Shown: in pieces, positions 22,191 to 32,879 of the stretch | How the letters are laid out: every line of letters starts with the position of its first letter | Position numbering within the stretch: position 1 is the stretch's first letter | Assembly (NCBI GenBank): GCA_021234155.1 | Contig: JAJEKV010000099.1 | Coordinates: forward strand, 3,779,635 to 3,843,634 | Reading direction: 5' to 3' | Length of the DNA stretch: 64,000 nucleotides | From: Isoetes taiwanensis | Taxonomy: Eukaryota; Streptophyta; Lycopodiopsida; Isoetales; Isoetaceae | Program-made: the position numbers and the translations under genes | The notes under the pieces: model-generated | The model's database searches: none | The model's input: only the letters and a program-made list of their open reading frames with translations | Told to the model about the DNA's origin: nothing

Positions 22191-23877
22191 TTTTTTTTTT
22201 TTTTTTTTTTTTTAGGGTAAGAAATTTTTTGATTGATATAAAAAATGGTACACGACCTTCTTGTGGGCTCCACAATAGGCCAGATAGGAAGTATATAAGC
22301 ACTTGGTCACCAGATAGAAAGCATTTAACCATGTAATGATCCCTTAATGGATCAGATAGAGTAGTTCTGCACTATAACCCAGATGCGTGAGCAGAAAATA
22401 GCATAACTCCAAGGCAACCATTTGAAGCAGGAAATCTTGTGACAGACTGAAGACAAGACACCACCTAAAGCTCCACCCCGAAGATTCAAGTAGATGGAAA
22501 CAAGTATAAAGAGGCTTCCTTCCGCGCGTTAACTTGGACCTGCAATCCCACATGCATCAAGGTACTTTCTGGGGAGGCCAACACGCTTTTCCAAGAAGTA
22601 CTGAGCGCAAAGACCTCGCCTTCTTCTCCAAATGCATATGTCGTCTCTAAGGCCCTCCCCAAATGGGTGGTCCACATCTCTTGTACTTGCTCCCATTTTC
22701 CTGCTGAGTTTCTGTCTCCCTTGAACTCTTATATGTCACTCAATCCTCCCGTACCAAGTGACAACTAGATCTCCTACCTGTTCCTGATCACCGATCACTA
22801 TGCTTTCACTAAATTCCACATCATCTCCTTCCAGCTGAGATGGAAGCGGGCCAACATAAAGGAAGAGACCTCCCTCCAAACTGCAGGTGCTAAAAATCAG
22901 CAACAATCATGGCTAATCATGAACAAAACTGGGCTGGCACAAGTCACCAAAGCTCTCCACAACAATAAGCATTGCTCGGGCTAAAGTTTACCATGCTTAA
23001 GGTGTCTTCTTTGTGCACCCTTAAGTGACTCCGAATGATTTCACACAAAGGGGACTACTCAATAACAAGAAAACTTACTACATCCCAACTCTACTCACGA
23101 TCAGGTAAGCCACTGCAAAAAAAGTGTCCTTAGATGCCGGCTAAATAAATCCAAATGACCTCCTCTTGCTGTACCCTGCCTGTAGCAAATAGAATCCTGA
23201 CATATCCAAAAGCTAACACTGGTGCAGCAGTGAACACAAGTAACCAGACTGCCACAATCTAAGCTCACATTTGCCCCAACTAATTCCCAATGTAATAACA
23301 CATGAACTTGAAAGAAAGAAAATGTCCTTCATGTTTCGAATAGAAAAAAACTCAACCAACTGATGATGCTGACATACCTTTCCCAAAATGAGAACCAAAT
23401 CATGGTACCTTGAGTCTGTAAGCTGCAGTAAGTGCAGCTTTCCTTCTTGACCACAGTGAGTGCAGCCTTCTACAAAGCTACAACGGATGCAGCATAACCT
23501 CCTGACCTGAATGATCTGACCTGACTAAGAACACACATCAAGAAAGGGAGAAAGGCATACCACACTGATTGAGATTTCCATGGCTTCCCATTCCGGTCTA
23601 ATCGCAGAAGAAAAGGTGAGTGAGCTTCTCTAACCGTAATCTTGGGCTGAAGAGCTTCTTCAGTAGCTAAGGCGAGCTCCAAACAACCTCTATTACCACA
23701 AGACTAAAAACTTGCATAGCCCTCTACTCTTTACTCTGCAAAGAGACAACAGCAATGAAGAGCCAGTGGCCAAGCATCGACCACTCTTCCAGCAGCAGGG
23801 AAGGAAAAATCTTCTGCACGAGATGGGCGGCCGCCTGCCGCCGCCCTAGCCGCGACCTAACCCTAGTGCCATCGTTC
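22191..23877 (-). mobile_element. LINE-like non-LTR retroposon, minus orientation
   Basis: A 23-base T run at 22191-22213 is the poly(A) tail of a minus-strand insertion. It is preceded on that strand by TTTTTTATATCAATCAAAA, which resembles plant L1 3' ends. The other end is GC-rich like an L1 5' leader. Exact 14-bp direct repeats flank it, as expected for target-primed reverse transcription. The 1.69-kb body has no reverse transcriptase or endonuclease frame, so it is either an internally deleted LINE or another transcript mobilised by LINE machinery. It is nested in the hAT interval. Confidence 0.75.
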
Positions 23878-23891
23878 GAAATCAGTAATGT

Positions 23892-24515
23892 GACCGGTTT
23901 GCCCTTTGATATCAATAGCAATTGTTGCCCTTGATCAAGTGTACTAAGATATCTCTACAAAACTGAGTTGAATTCAACACTTATTTGAGCTGCTTCTGCA
24001 GCTCTTTTTCAAGCCTGAGATCCCTTCTCTAAGGACAACAATTGACTCTGAAAAAGTAACAAAGCCTAAACCATCATCTTTATGCTACTGTGAATGGAAT
24101 CAAAGACAACAACTTACATGTGTTGACATATTTTTGGGTTGAACTCCAAGTGCTTAATTTACTGAGCTGATGTCTGCTTATAGCAAAAGTAGAATAATGG
24201 GAAAAACGACACACCTTGAATAAAAAGTCTTTGGCAAATCCAATCCTCAGGAAAGTAAATCCTGGTAAATAAATATCCCTGCAATCTCAAATCCATAGCT
24301 AGCCATTCTAGAATTTAGTTATATCAGAAGAGGCAAAGTTGTGGGCAAAATCTCTTCGCATTGGCAGGATCAGTAGCAGCCAACGATCCAGTGATAACCT
24401 GTTGAAGCTGCTCCTGCCGTAAAGAAAAATGATACCATTTGCAAAAATGAATTCATACCACGTTTAATCTTTTGCGACCTCAGCAAGAGCATCCATTCAA
24501 AGACTTCACCAAGAG
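23892..24515. other. No gene seen
   Basis: Moderately AT-rich sequence without motifs or repeats that I could identify. Confidence 0.4.
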
Positions 24516-24965
24516 CATCTGGGAGGGCTGAATTATCCGGCCCCCCTCGACTGAAGTATCCGCCCCTCCCGGTTGTATTATCCTACCCCCTTGGAAGAAT
24601 CTGGCCCCCCTTTGGAAGAATCTGCCCCCCTCATGTGGTTTTGCATCTGCATCTGCTTCAATCCACCATAGCCAAAAAGCTCCATCGCCCAATTGCACAT
24701 TCCTTTTTTAAGTAACAAACAGTCGGAGACAGAATTCCAGTCCAACTCTCTTTCTCCATAGATCAGAAGCTTATATTCTTCCCTCTCCATAGATCAGAAT
24801 CCTTCTGCATCCGCATCTGAAATCGCTCACACTCATTCACTATGCAAAGCGGCGGGGCGGATTCTTCAAAAAGGGGGCGGATTCTTCCAAAGGGGCGGAT
24901 AGTATAATCGAGGCGGGGGCCGGATAATTCAATCGGGGGCGGATAATACAAACTAGCCGAGCATC
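24516..24965. repeat. C/G-rich imperfect fold-back
   Basis: 24530-24632 contains repeated C-run units such as TTGGAAGAATCTGGCCCCCC and TATCCGCCCCTCCC. 24855-24955 contains the inverted counterparts (GGGGCGGATTCTTCCAAAGG, GGCGGATAATAC). Between them, CTCCATAGATCAGAA is duplicated (about 24755 and 24786). The arms are degenerate repeats of a short unit, so pairing can slip. Confidence 0.6.
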
Positions 24966-25360
24966 TATCCAGCTGTTTATCAGAGCTTACAACTTCGAAT
25001 CCGGCTGCCTCCGCTAATACAGCTGCTCCTGTGCAAAATCCGGCTACCCCAGTTGCCCCTTTGCAAATTTCGGCAGCCCCTTGGCTCAATCCGGCTGCCC
25101 CTGTTTTGTCTGCTCCCTGCTCTATGGCTTTTCGCCCTGGACTGCCAAATCTCATAGCCATAGCCATGCCGCCCTGCTCAAATCCAGCCGGATCTACCTC
25201 AGCCGGATTAGCTCCCGCCTCCTGCCCTGTCGTAAGAAAAACCCATCTGGGCCCTTTTTTTTTTTTAGTTAAATCAAATCATGGCCGTCGAATAATCAAA
25301 TTCTGGCCGTCGGATTTAGGGCTCGGTGCACTACTTACGACATTATAATATAAAGATTCG
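24966..25360. other. Pro/Ala-type low-complexity stretch, no gene
   Basis: About 25010-25110 carries degenerate repeats of AATCCGGCTGCCCC. They create open frames in several phases on both strands, so I do not call a gene. Confidence 0.4.
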
Positions 25361-25472
25361 CAACCTAAAACAAGTGAGCGATCTCATCCCACGGGGGAAA
25401 TTAGATACACCAAACAGGACGAACGAAAGAGACTAAGCCAGGGTGAGGGATTTGGAAGTCTCGATGCTTTTA
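25361..25472 (+). repeat. 100-bp dispersed repeat, copy 2
   Basis: Near-identical to 19912-20012, including the terminal half of a hairpin arm (TTTGGAAGTCTCGATGCTT). Confidence 0.9.
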
Positions 25473-25540
25473 CTCGATGCTTATTATCCATTCACAAAAT
25501 AATACAGGTCAAAATCCAATTTGTCTCAAAATGTACTGTC

Positions 25541-26925
25541 TCATTCGCATTGGTCATTTGGTTCTACGTAATCACCCTGTGGCCCTGAAGGTGGTGGCAG
25601 GAACTGGTTAATGTCTGGAACTGCCTCTCCTTCACGCGGCTCCTCCACTCCCCTCCACAATTCCATCTCGCGAAAGGTCTGAAAAGTGTGCACCTGCCCA
25701 TTCCTCCTGCGAGCGGTCAATTGTGGCAATGCTGGCATGCGACCTTGCATGTTTAATATGGCATATTGTAACTCAGGAATAATCCATCCATCTTGCGTTG
25801 GACAGAAGCGGCTTCCCAACGTCCAATCAAGAAGACATCGAATGTGCAGGCGATGCCCACACCCTAGAGTGTACCAACCCACCTGTGTCAGGTTGTCACC
25901 ACACACCTGGCAATGTCTGAAATCTTGGAGCCTTAGCTCTTCCCACTGCTCTCATACAAATACTCGCGAGGGAGATATGATATTGACTGCTCCGAAGTCA
26001 CCCTAAAAGGATCAGAATCCAACGATCTTGTCAGATTGTGCAAGTGATCGTTGTTAGTCATGAGGACCGTACCTCTCTGTTCAAAGCCGCTAGCTGCCGT
26101 TTAGCGTCCTCTAATTCAGCGGCCATCTTATCATACCCATCGGCACGGTCCTTTAAACGAATATTCTCTTCGGAAAGGGTTAGATTCCGACTTCTCTCAT
26201 TCTCCAGTTGGGCTCGAATATCTACAAGCTCATTCACGGCTCCAGCTGCAGCTACCCCTGCCACAAGGTATGTAATGGTGACAGGCTCACCATGTGCCCC
26301 ACTCTCGCTATCTTCCGATAGCTTGACCCTCTTGGTGCTGCCACTACCGCTTCCTTGCCTCCATTTTCTACTCCCATAATTTACGGGCACTTCCTTCACA
26401 AGCTCGTAGTATACTTGCTGCGCGAAACTCTTGCTGAACTCTCCATTGTGGGGTAAATGTCCCTTCACTTGGACATGCCGCTCGACTGCTTTTGCTCGAA
26501 CCACAGCAATCCTGCACTCGTGAGCCTTATACTTACCCCTCCTACTAGGCCACTCTCTTTCAAACTCATTCTTGTCCAAATTTGCCATTATGTCTTCGTA
26601 ATCTGCTCCATGCGGACAATGGCCTGACCCTGACTCACTGGCTACATTATGCACCTCTGTGATGGTGCAATCCTCCCTCTTCGAAACTTCGTCCATCGCA
26701 CGCAGCCTTCTTAACTCGGCCGTGCGAAACTCATTCGCTCTTGCATGTGCTGCTGCTCTCTCCATTTGCCGAGCAGCTGACATTTCAAGCTCATTCTCCA
26801 TGTCTTGCAAGAAAGAAGAGGGGGTCCTCAAATTCGTGGGTACCGAAAAATCATGCTGATCCTGCTGCTGCTCCGACGTACCCACATTCCGTGGATGAGA
26901 TTCTTCGTCTTCTTCACGAGATATA
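25541..26925 (-). CDS. Coiled-coil protein with C-terminal RING-like motif, two exons, 5' end missing
   Basis: The upstream exon (about 26925-26073) is open, with a Gln-rich start and a charged N-terminal helix region. A basic region follows (SRRGKYKAHE), then a C-terminal coiled coil (LENERSRNLTLSEENIRLKD). A donor AG|GTACGG at 26073/26072 and an acceptor TATGAG|AG at 25951/25950 give a 122-bp intron and keep the frame. The second exon (25950-25541) reads CQVC, CGHRLHIRC and FCPTQ, a RING-like spacing of cysteines and histidines. The expected last cysteine is absent (CPTQ rather than CPxC). The tail is Pro/Glu-rich. No ATG is in frame at the start, so the true first exon lies further upstream. 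A role as an E3 ubiquitin ligase is possible but not supported if a zinc ligand is lost. It lies in the hAT interval on the strand opposite to the transposase. Confidence 0.55.
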
Positions 26926-27203
26926 ATTATAGTGCTAACTTGGATAGATGCGTTGATTGACTTGTATAGGTGTGCTTTGACTTCTTGTCTTTATAATTTT
27001 CGTTAGCTGCGACATATAAAACAAACACACAATAAATAACACAAAAAACACGCGAAAATAGGAACTAAGCTATGCACACAAACAATGATTTCTCAAATAG
27101 CATCAAACGCTCGTTTAATCAATTTATTTGGAATATTATATAGTACAAGAATGTTTGAATGTGAATTTATGGTCGTGTGTGAATGCTCGACAAAATATGC
27201 ATG

Positions 27204-27443
27204 CTAAGCGTGACTAGGACCAGCTTGGTCTACTGCGTCGTCGCCACCCTGGCCAAGTTGAAGAATCCAATCTGATTCCAACTGTGGCCTCGTGCACGAC
27301 ATTGGAGAGCAATGAAAACTGCTCCGCATGGTGTCAAGTAGCTGGGCCATATCAAATTTTCGTGTCGGATGGGCATATTTGCTCATTATTCCAAGATCTG
27401 GACCGTACATAGCGATCCTCGTTTGTGGGGTATGCATGTACAA
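27204..27443 (-). CDS. Terminal exon-like ORF of an unrecognised transposon-associated gene
   Basis: This 79-codon frame ends DDAVDQAGPSHA. Its N-terminal half (PQTRIAMYGPDLGIMSKYAH) has a degenerate DNA match on the + strand at about 45828-45893, where it is broken. Such a recurrence together with neighbouring sequence suggests a gene of a repeat family rather than a host gene. I do not recognise the protein. Confidence 0.3.
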   Translation of the reverse strand: MYMHTPQTRIAMYGPDLGIMSKYAHPTRKFDMAQLLDTMRSSFHCSPMSCTRPQLESDWILQLGQGGDDAVDQAGPSHA

Positions 27444-27715
27444 GTTTTTGTATATTGTATATTAAGATTTGCAAAATACTATAAGGTTTGAGAGAATATA
27501 CTTAATGGTGTTAATTTTATACATGTATTGTAAATTTTTTGGGCTCTCGCTGCCCTACGTAACCCCCCGTGTAAATATGCACCCAAACCAAAGGGGGTTT
27601 AAGGGGGGTTTGAATTTAAATGTGTTAAATGCAATGGTTTGTGTTAATAATGTTAATGGTAGTTGTGTGTTGGTTGTTATATTAAAAAAAATTTAGGCCC
27701 TTCGGGCCCTAACTA
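27350..27715 (+). repeat. Repeat module Y, copy 1
   Basis: Contains GGGCTCTCGCTGCCC, then ATGCACCCAAACCAAAGGGG and TTTAAATGTGTT. The same series occurs inverted at 45460-45893 and in direct orientation at 45894-46118. It ends in the small palindrome GGCCCTTCGGGCC. A local DNA match to 45828-45893 continues into the exon-like frame at 27204-27443. Confidence 0.8.
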
Positions 27716-27739
27716 AAGCAAGCATAGGTAAACTTTATG

Positions 27740-28560
27740 GGCCTTTATACTTATTACTAAAAAGCACAATACCATCAAGACAAAAACAATAAAGGATTCA
27801 CAATAGTAAAATAACATAAAACAATGATATTGACAACACCATAACACATGGTGAATGATAGCGGATGGTGAACCATTGGGAATGCTAACGATACCATTAG
27901 ATGAACAATATGAACAAACAAATATGGACAACGTATTACTGTTTGACTTTACATCATTCTGCTGCATATTCTCAAAATATTCTAGTGCAACAAGGCCTTC
28001 AGCATTTTGAGTATACCCTATAATCATTGCATTCCATCATGCTTTGTTTTGATTAGCATTTGGCTAAAGATACTATAAGCTTACTCTACACTTCTACATT
28101 TATGTACACCCTATAATCATTGCATTCCATCATGCTTTGTTTTGATTAGCATTTGGCTAAAGATACTATGAGCTTACTCTACACTTCCACATTTATGTAC
28201 AGCATGTATATCTACACCATGCTTCCCATAGAAATGTCAGATTGGAGGCCCCTCTCATTAATTAGTTCATGAATGCATCTGGCCCTCTCTACTTTCCCAA
28301 TGCTGGCACACATAAGACTCAAAAAGCTTATTCTGTCAGGTTTTATTTCCTTCAGTTGTATTCTCTCAAAGCACTCTAGTGCAAAGAAGAGCTTTGACAT
28401 GCTGTGTGTAACCATTATTTATTGCATTCCATGTTACCACATCCCTATTTCCCAACATGACAAAGACCTTTGTAACCTCCCATATTTGGCATGCATATCC
28501 ACAATGGTGCTTCTCATAGAAACCTCAACCAGAAGGCCATTCTTCAAAATCTGATCTTCG
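27740..28560 (-). pseudogene. PPR (PLS-type) protein pseudogene
   Basis: Reading the minus strand, several frames give typical pentatricopeptide pieces: VDMHAKYGRL, NRDVVTWNAINNGYTQH (about 28390-28440), IKPDRISFLSLMCA (about 28290-28340) and MIIGYTQNAEGLVALEYFENM (about 27960-28025). These match the plant organelle RNA-editing PPR pattern of a KPD motif followed by a helix pair. Frames change repeatedly, and a 93-bp tandem duplication interrupts the sequence at 28015-28200, so this is dead. It probably came from a host gene copied into the element. Confidence 0.7.
28015..28200 (+). repeat. 93-bp tandem duplication
   Basis: ACCCTATAATCATTGCATTC begins copies at 28015 and 28108. Only about two substitutions separate them. 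It lies in the PPR pseudogene. Confidence 0.95.
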
Positions 28561-29065
28561 ATGTGCAATCCCTGTCTGTGCATTATTTGAAAGAGATGAA
28601 AAACAAAAAGAACTTACTATACAAAAACATGTTGAGCCCTCACCTGACAAGCTCCCAACGCATTGTACTTGTGAATACATACATTCACGGCCATTTTATG
28701 AATGAAATGAGGGAGAAAATGTAAGCAAGCTGTTTCATTTACTTGCTTCTGCTTCTAAATCTTCAGTCTTTATGTCAGTTCTTGTTTTAAACTCCCCGAA
28801 GAACCCAAGCTGCCTGGCATTATGGTAGAACAAATAGCTTCTGGCCTGAAGCAACAAATAGCGTCTGGTCTAATCTTGATAGATTACAGAAAAAAGCTGC
28901 AACAAGGGAACTAGTCTTGCAAGTAGATGTAAAATTTAAGAAGGGGCACATGTGCTTTCAGCTCGTGCAGGCATGATACTACCGATAAGAGAAGGTTGAA
29001 AACTGAAATTAAATGGGCAAAAGCTGGAATGAGAGACTCTTGTTCTGTAAAAACACAGTGAACAT
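28561..29065. other. No gene seen between the PPR and catalase pseudogenes
   Basis: AT-rich sequence. The minus-strand frame of the catalase fragment continues to 28911, but the peptide no longer resembles catalase after about 29066. Confidence 0.4.
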
Positions 29066-29699
29066 ATCCTGCTGCAATAGCATCATATAGATCCTTAGTT
29101 GCATGACTATGAGTTGAACCTCCAACAACAACTGCTTCATCATCCAGAAGATTCTTTTCCCCACAGGTTGGAATCCAGCACATAGGTGCATTTGCCAGCA
29201 GTTCAATGGCATATGCCTGTAGTTCAATGGGATCCCCACGTCATCAAAAAGGAAGGTAAACATGTGCAGACTCTCAGGATGATGAGAGAAGAAATCCAAG
29301 ATTCTCCAATTTTCCTGAATATGAGATTTCGGATTTGGTTTTAAAGCATGGACCATATCAGGGAATTTCATACCATCCCTTACAAAAAACACTGGAAAAT
29401 TGTTTCCAACCATGTCAAAGTTACCCTGGTAAGCCATAACAAAATCAGCTGATGTAAGAAAAGCTCATCGAATTTTAAGTTGCAACCGACCATATTACCT
29501 CTCTGGTGTAAAATTTAACAGCAAATCCCTTAGGATCTCGTAATGTTTCTGGACTCCCTCTTTCATGAATTACAGTTGAAAATCGCAAAATGATTGGGGT
29601 CTGAACCCCCGGACCACGGAGAAAATCAGCACATGTAAGATGGGAAATATCATGCGTAACCTCAAAAAAACCCTTTGCGCTAGCTCAAGCAACTGCGTG
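29066..29699 (-). pseudogene. Catalase pseudogene retaining an intron
   Basis: Exon 29699-29500 encodes catalase-like sequence ([18 protein letters not shown], then [17 protein letters not shown], then [11 protein letters not shown]). A 74-bp intron (29499-29426, GTAATATGG...TTACCAG) follows. The next exon continues in frame with [31 protein letters not shown] and [14 protein letters not shown]. After RHM a deletion and frame change jump to the later catalase block [16 protein letters not shown]...[15 protein letters not shown] (about 29180-29066). A TGA also lies near the start (about 29685). The active enzyme degrades hydrogen peroxide in peroxisomes; this copy lacks both ends and an internal part, so it cannot. 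The intron shows copying from DNA, not from mRNA. Confidence 0.9.
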
Positions 29700-29729
29700 C
29701 TGCAAAGGATGAATACCTTAGAAATATAG

Positions 29730-29993
29730 GTAGCCCCAATGTCTGAATTCAGCAAAAGACCATGCAAGAAGAGGTGTTGGTGATCCACGGCTGGGTTGAT
29801 CTGGCTTGATCCGGCAGCCTACCTGGATTCCGGCCTGTTGTAGCCGCACTAACGCCAAACGCTTGATCTGACTGACCTGCTGCAGCCGCCAAAGAAGCCC
29901 TAATAAGTCTCTCTTAATTCTCTCTTGATGCTTGAGGCCCGTCCTTTTCTTCCTTAAAATACAATGAATTCTATTAAAAAAAAAAAAAAAAAG
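29730..29993 (+). mobile_element. Possible LINE 3' fragment with poly(A)
   Basis: The stretch ends TTCTATT followed by an 18-base A run (about 29975-29992), like a retroposon tail on the + strand. No target duplication was found and the left boundary is a guess. Confidence 0.3.
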
Positions 29994-30139
29994 TTGTGAC
30001 CATTGAATTACCAAGGGAAGAAATGTATGAAAGAAAAGGGCTTTGATTATAAGCCCTTGGATCTTTTTGAATTAAAAGAGGGCTTTCTTTGTAAGCCCTC
30101 TGATCTTAACCATTGAGGAGGATGAAACAAAAACTGCAC

Positions 30140-30278
30140 AAATTGCATGCAAAAATTTAGTGCACTCTAGATGTACTGATTAGTATGCCTCGTGCAATAC
30201 GCCCATGAAATCATATGAAAACCATGCCAAAAAGCGTATAAAATCACAAAAAAACCCCCTGTTATAATGCTACATATT
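30140..30278 (-). repeat. Repeat module X, copy 1
   Basis: On the minus strand it begins AATATGTAGCATTATAACAG and runs to AGTGCACT. It shares a T-rich core, TTTTATACGC, GGTTTTCATATGATTTCATG and CATCTAGAGTGCAC with 44551-44685 and 46121-46250. All three copies lose similarity at the same left point, so AATATGTAGC is probably at or near an element boundary. It starts just after the kinase pseudogene stop. Confidence 0.8.
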
Positions 30279-30294
30279 GTCTCTCATTGGCGAC

Positions 30295-31859
30295 TCAACA
30301 CAATGTATCAAATAGTCGCACATTCTCCGATGCTTGCCTTGCTGCTCCAGGCTTCCTACCTATTGACTCCATGTAGGAGTGCTTACTAGCAAAGTCAGCC
30401 AAGTAGTAGACAATGTAGGCTGCCTCGTGCAAACCAATGTCAATCCTTGCAGGCACTGTCTTCGAGCCACTACCAAAAAAAAAGATCATCGTGCATATAT
30501 GGATGCATGGCCCTTTCCATCTCAATTCTTTTCTTACCCTCGCCATCCAAACCCTTGTAATGCCATCGTTTTACCTCTACTGTCTCATTGATCAACCTAG
30601 ATTCACCCCAATCACAAATGCCAATGTATACAGCCTGAGGATCAATACATCCCTTCCTTTCCATAATCAAAATGGAGCAATATATTTCCCGGATGCAAGT
30701 CCATATGCAAATATCTTTCTTGATGGAGTTTTCGTAGCCCGCTGCAAAATGACATTGCAAAGTCCCCAACCCTAGAGGCAACAAATAATTCTTTCTTTCT
30801 GCGCCCCTCAAGCAACCTCAAGTCTGTCTCAACTTTGGGGACAGCTCCTAACTTCTTGAATGCAAGCTCTGCAAAAGCATTGCTTCCATGACTTGTAAAG
30901 AAGGTTGCCAACGAACCTCCATTCCAAAAAGGGAAAATTAACCCTTGTCTTTCTAGGCCGGTTGTGCTACCAATGCACCGTATTATACACCCGTGCCTAA
31001 CTTTCATTCCAGACTCCCTCATGTTCTTCAACATAGCTTGCACTAACTTATTGGGATCTGTACTTAGGTGAAAATTATCATGTTGAAGTTTTACACAATA
31101 AGGTTCATCCTTAATAAAACTAGACCCTAAAATATTGCACTTATACACGGCGCCATATGAACCAGAACCAATTCGTTGTATGTTTATTATTTGTGATGAA
31201 CTTTGGCAAACCAAGTTGTCTTGGCATCTGCTCTTCTACGAGCTTCCCACTCCCTATCTGTCTCACCAGAACGTTTGGCTTTTATGGTTTGCGCCAACAC
31301 TTTCTTAACAAAATGAGGGAGTTGATGGGCTTCTTTCTTTAATTTTCTGTTGGTCCACGCCACATTCCATGTGCTGGCTTTTTCTTTTAGCTCTAGCCTC
31401 AAGCGATGACTACTCAAATTTGAAACTTCTGTGATCATATTCCCGGTAGTGCGGCTAATATTACCCACTATCCATGTATACCTCTCTTGCTCACACTTTT
31501 CGGGCTCTAGATCCATCATTCGAAGTTTAAAAGCCCTCTCGGCATCTTTTACCAAGTCTGCATAGTAGTCTAGCCATCCTTCCTTACTGTTGGTAATCAA
31601 TTCCAAATCCCGAGCCGAGGCATTGCACAGCCGATTACACAACCAGTTCATAAATTCTGGTCTCAAAGTAGACCATGCTTGTTGTGGTCTACTTCTTTTT
31701 CTACGCGGCAATGCTGCAGAACCCTGCAGAAGATGACTCAAGTTGCAACTCTGTAGCCTCTGTTTGGGACGCCAATGCCTCTACTAGTTGCGGCTCTATT
31801 TGAGACGTTAATGCCACATTTGGTTGGGGGTTAACTTCTGCTCTCTCTTCTGAAGTCAT
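30295..31859 (-). pseudogene. Protein kinase gene broken by frameshifts
   Basis: The ATG at 31859 opens an acidic N-terminus. A basic helical region follows (31741-31187, for example RRKRSRPQQAW and LDYYADLVKDAERAFKL). The kinase domain has the glycine loop IGSGSYGAVYK, YCVKL (ATP-binding Lys), HMDLHPGNILL (catalytic loop, HRD changed to HMD) and ICDWGESRL (DWG for DFG). The frame changes at about 31750, 31195, 30660 and 30478, the last at a nine-base homopolymer. It could be a real pseudogene, a gene with unseen introns, or a sequence with homopolymer errors. The substrate is unknown. It lies upstream of repeat module X in the hAT interval, opposite in strand to the transposase. Confidence 0.7.
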
Positions 31860-32836
31860 ACTGCTTGTCTTAAGGGATTGTCTAGCTAGCTAGCAAAATG
31901 CGACTCCACGACAATGCGCAAATGACAACAGCAACACCTACAAGTCAAGCAAAGACAAAACTTTCAATTTAGTGCTTAGCACATAACGGTAAATCAATTT
32001 CTTTAACCAGCATGAAAACGCTAATTTTAAGCTATTACACTAAGACACTAACATTTTATCCTATACTGGTAAATTTTAATTGGTTCATAAGTATGTATGT
32101 GCAAGGCCAAGGATGGGATAACAATGAAAGGACCAAAATACGATTTATGATCTATAGCCCAGCTACTGCCAAAATGCGAGGCTAGCAAGTTTAAAATGCA
32201 TTGCACTTGTCCCACCCAGGTCACGCTTTTTCAAAAGACGAGACCAATTGAATGCCTACTAAAACAAACGCCAGTTCCTCTATTGGTGTCAGACTTTCAT
32301 CAACAACACTATCATCAGGAACTAGGGAATGTATTAGTAAAATATTCTCGTAACCCTCAATAAGAGTACAACACACACCTTTCAACACCGCGTGACCAAG
32401 GCCAACAGCGGCGTCAGGCGAGGGTTATACTTCTTAAAAAAGGGTGACCCTAGTTGCCTTAAACTTCGGCATCACCACCCACCCTCGGCATGGCGCAAAT
32501 AAATGCGGCAATACCAGGTAAGGGGCATGCCTCCGCCCTTGGCAACACGAAACTCTAAGGCCACTAAATCTAATTGGTACTAAGGTTGTCCTTTCAAAGG
32601 GAAGGCAACAAAATTTAATATTTTTTTGTTTCTTTTTCTTTTTGTCTTGAATTATTATTTTTCTTGAATTATTTTTTTTATTTTTTTTTATTCTTTTTCT
32701 AAAATAGGCCAAGCTCAGCCCACAGAACAAGGCACTCACCATCGTCATGCCCCTTACACATGGGGGCAACAGGCGAGGGCCTAACTGGGGACCTTGCCTA
32801 GCCTAAACTATAAAAAAAACAACAAAAAATGTCTAA
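31860..32836. other. No gene seen; hAT interior left of the CACTA element
   Basis: This holds the 5' side of the kinase gene and AT-rich sequence. 32620-32710 is T-rich on the + strand. I see no repeat shared with the rest of the window. Confidence 0.4.
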
Positions 32837-32879
32837 AAACACAACAAGAAAAGGGTCATTTAGCGACGCCAATAACGAC

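Noticed and set aside
22141-23921. Minus-strand frames as LINE ORF1/ORF2
   Set aside because: No zinc knuckle, endonuclease or YADD-type reverse transcriptase motif is visible in any frame.
27713-28415. Intact PPR gene
   Set aside because: Peptide pieces lie in different frames and a tandem duplication splits them; only a pseudogene is supported.
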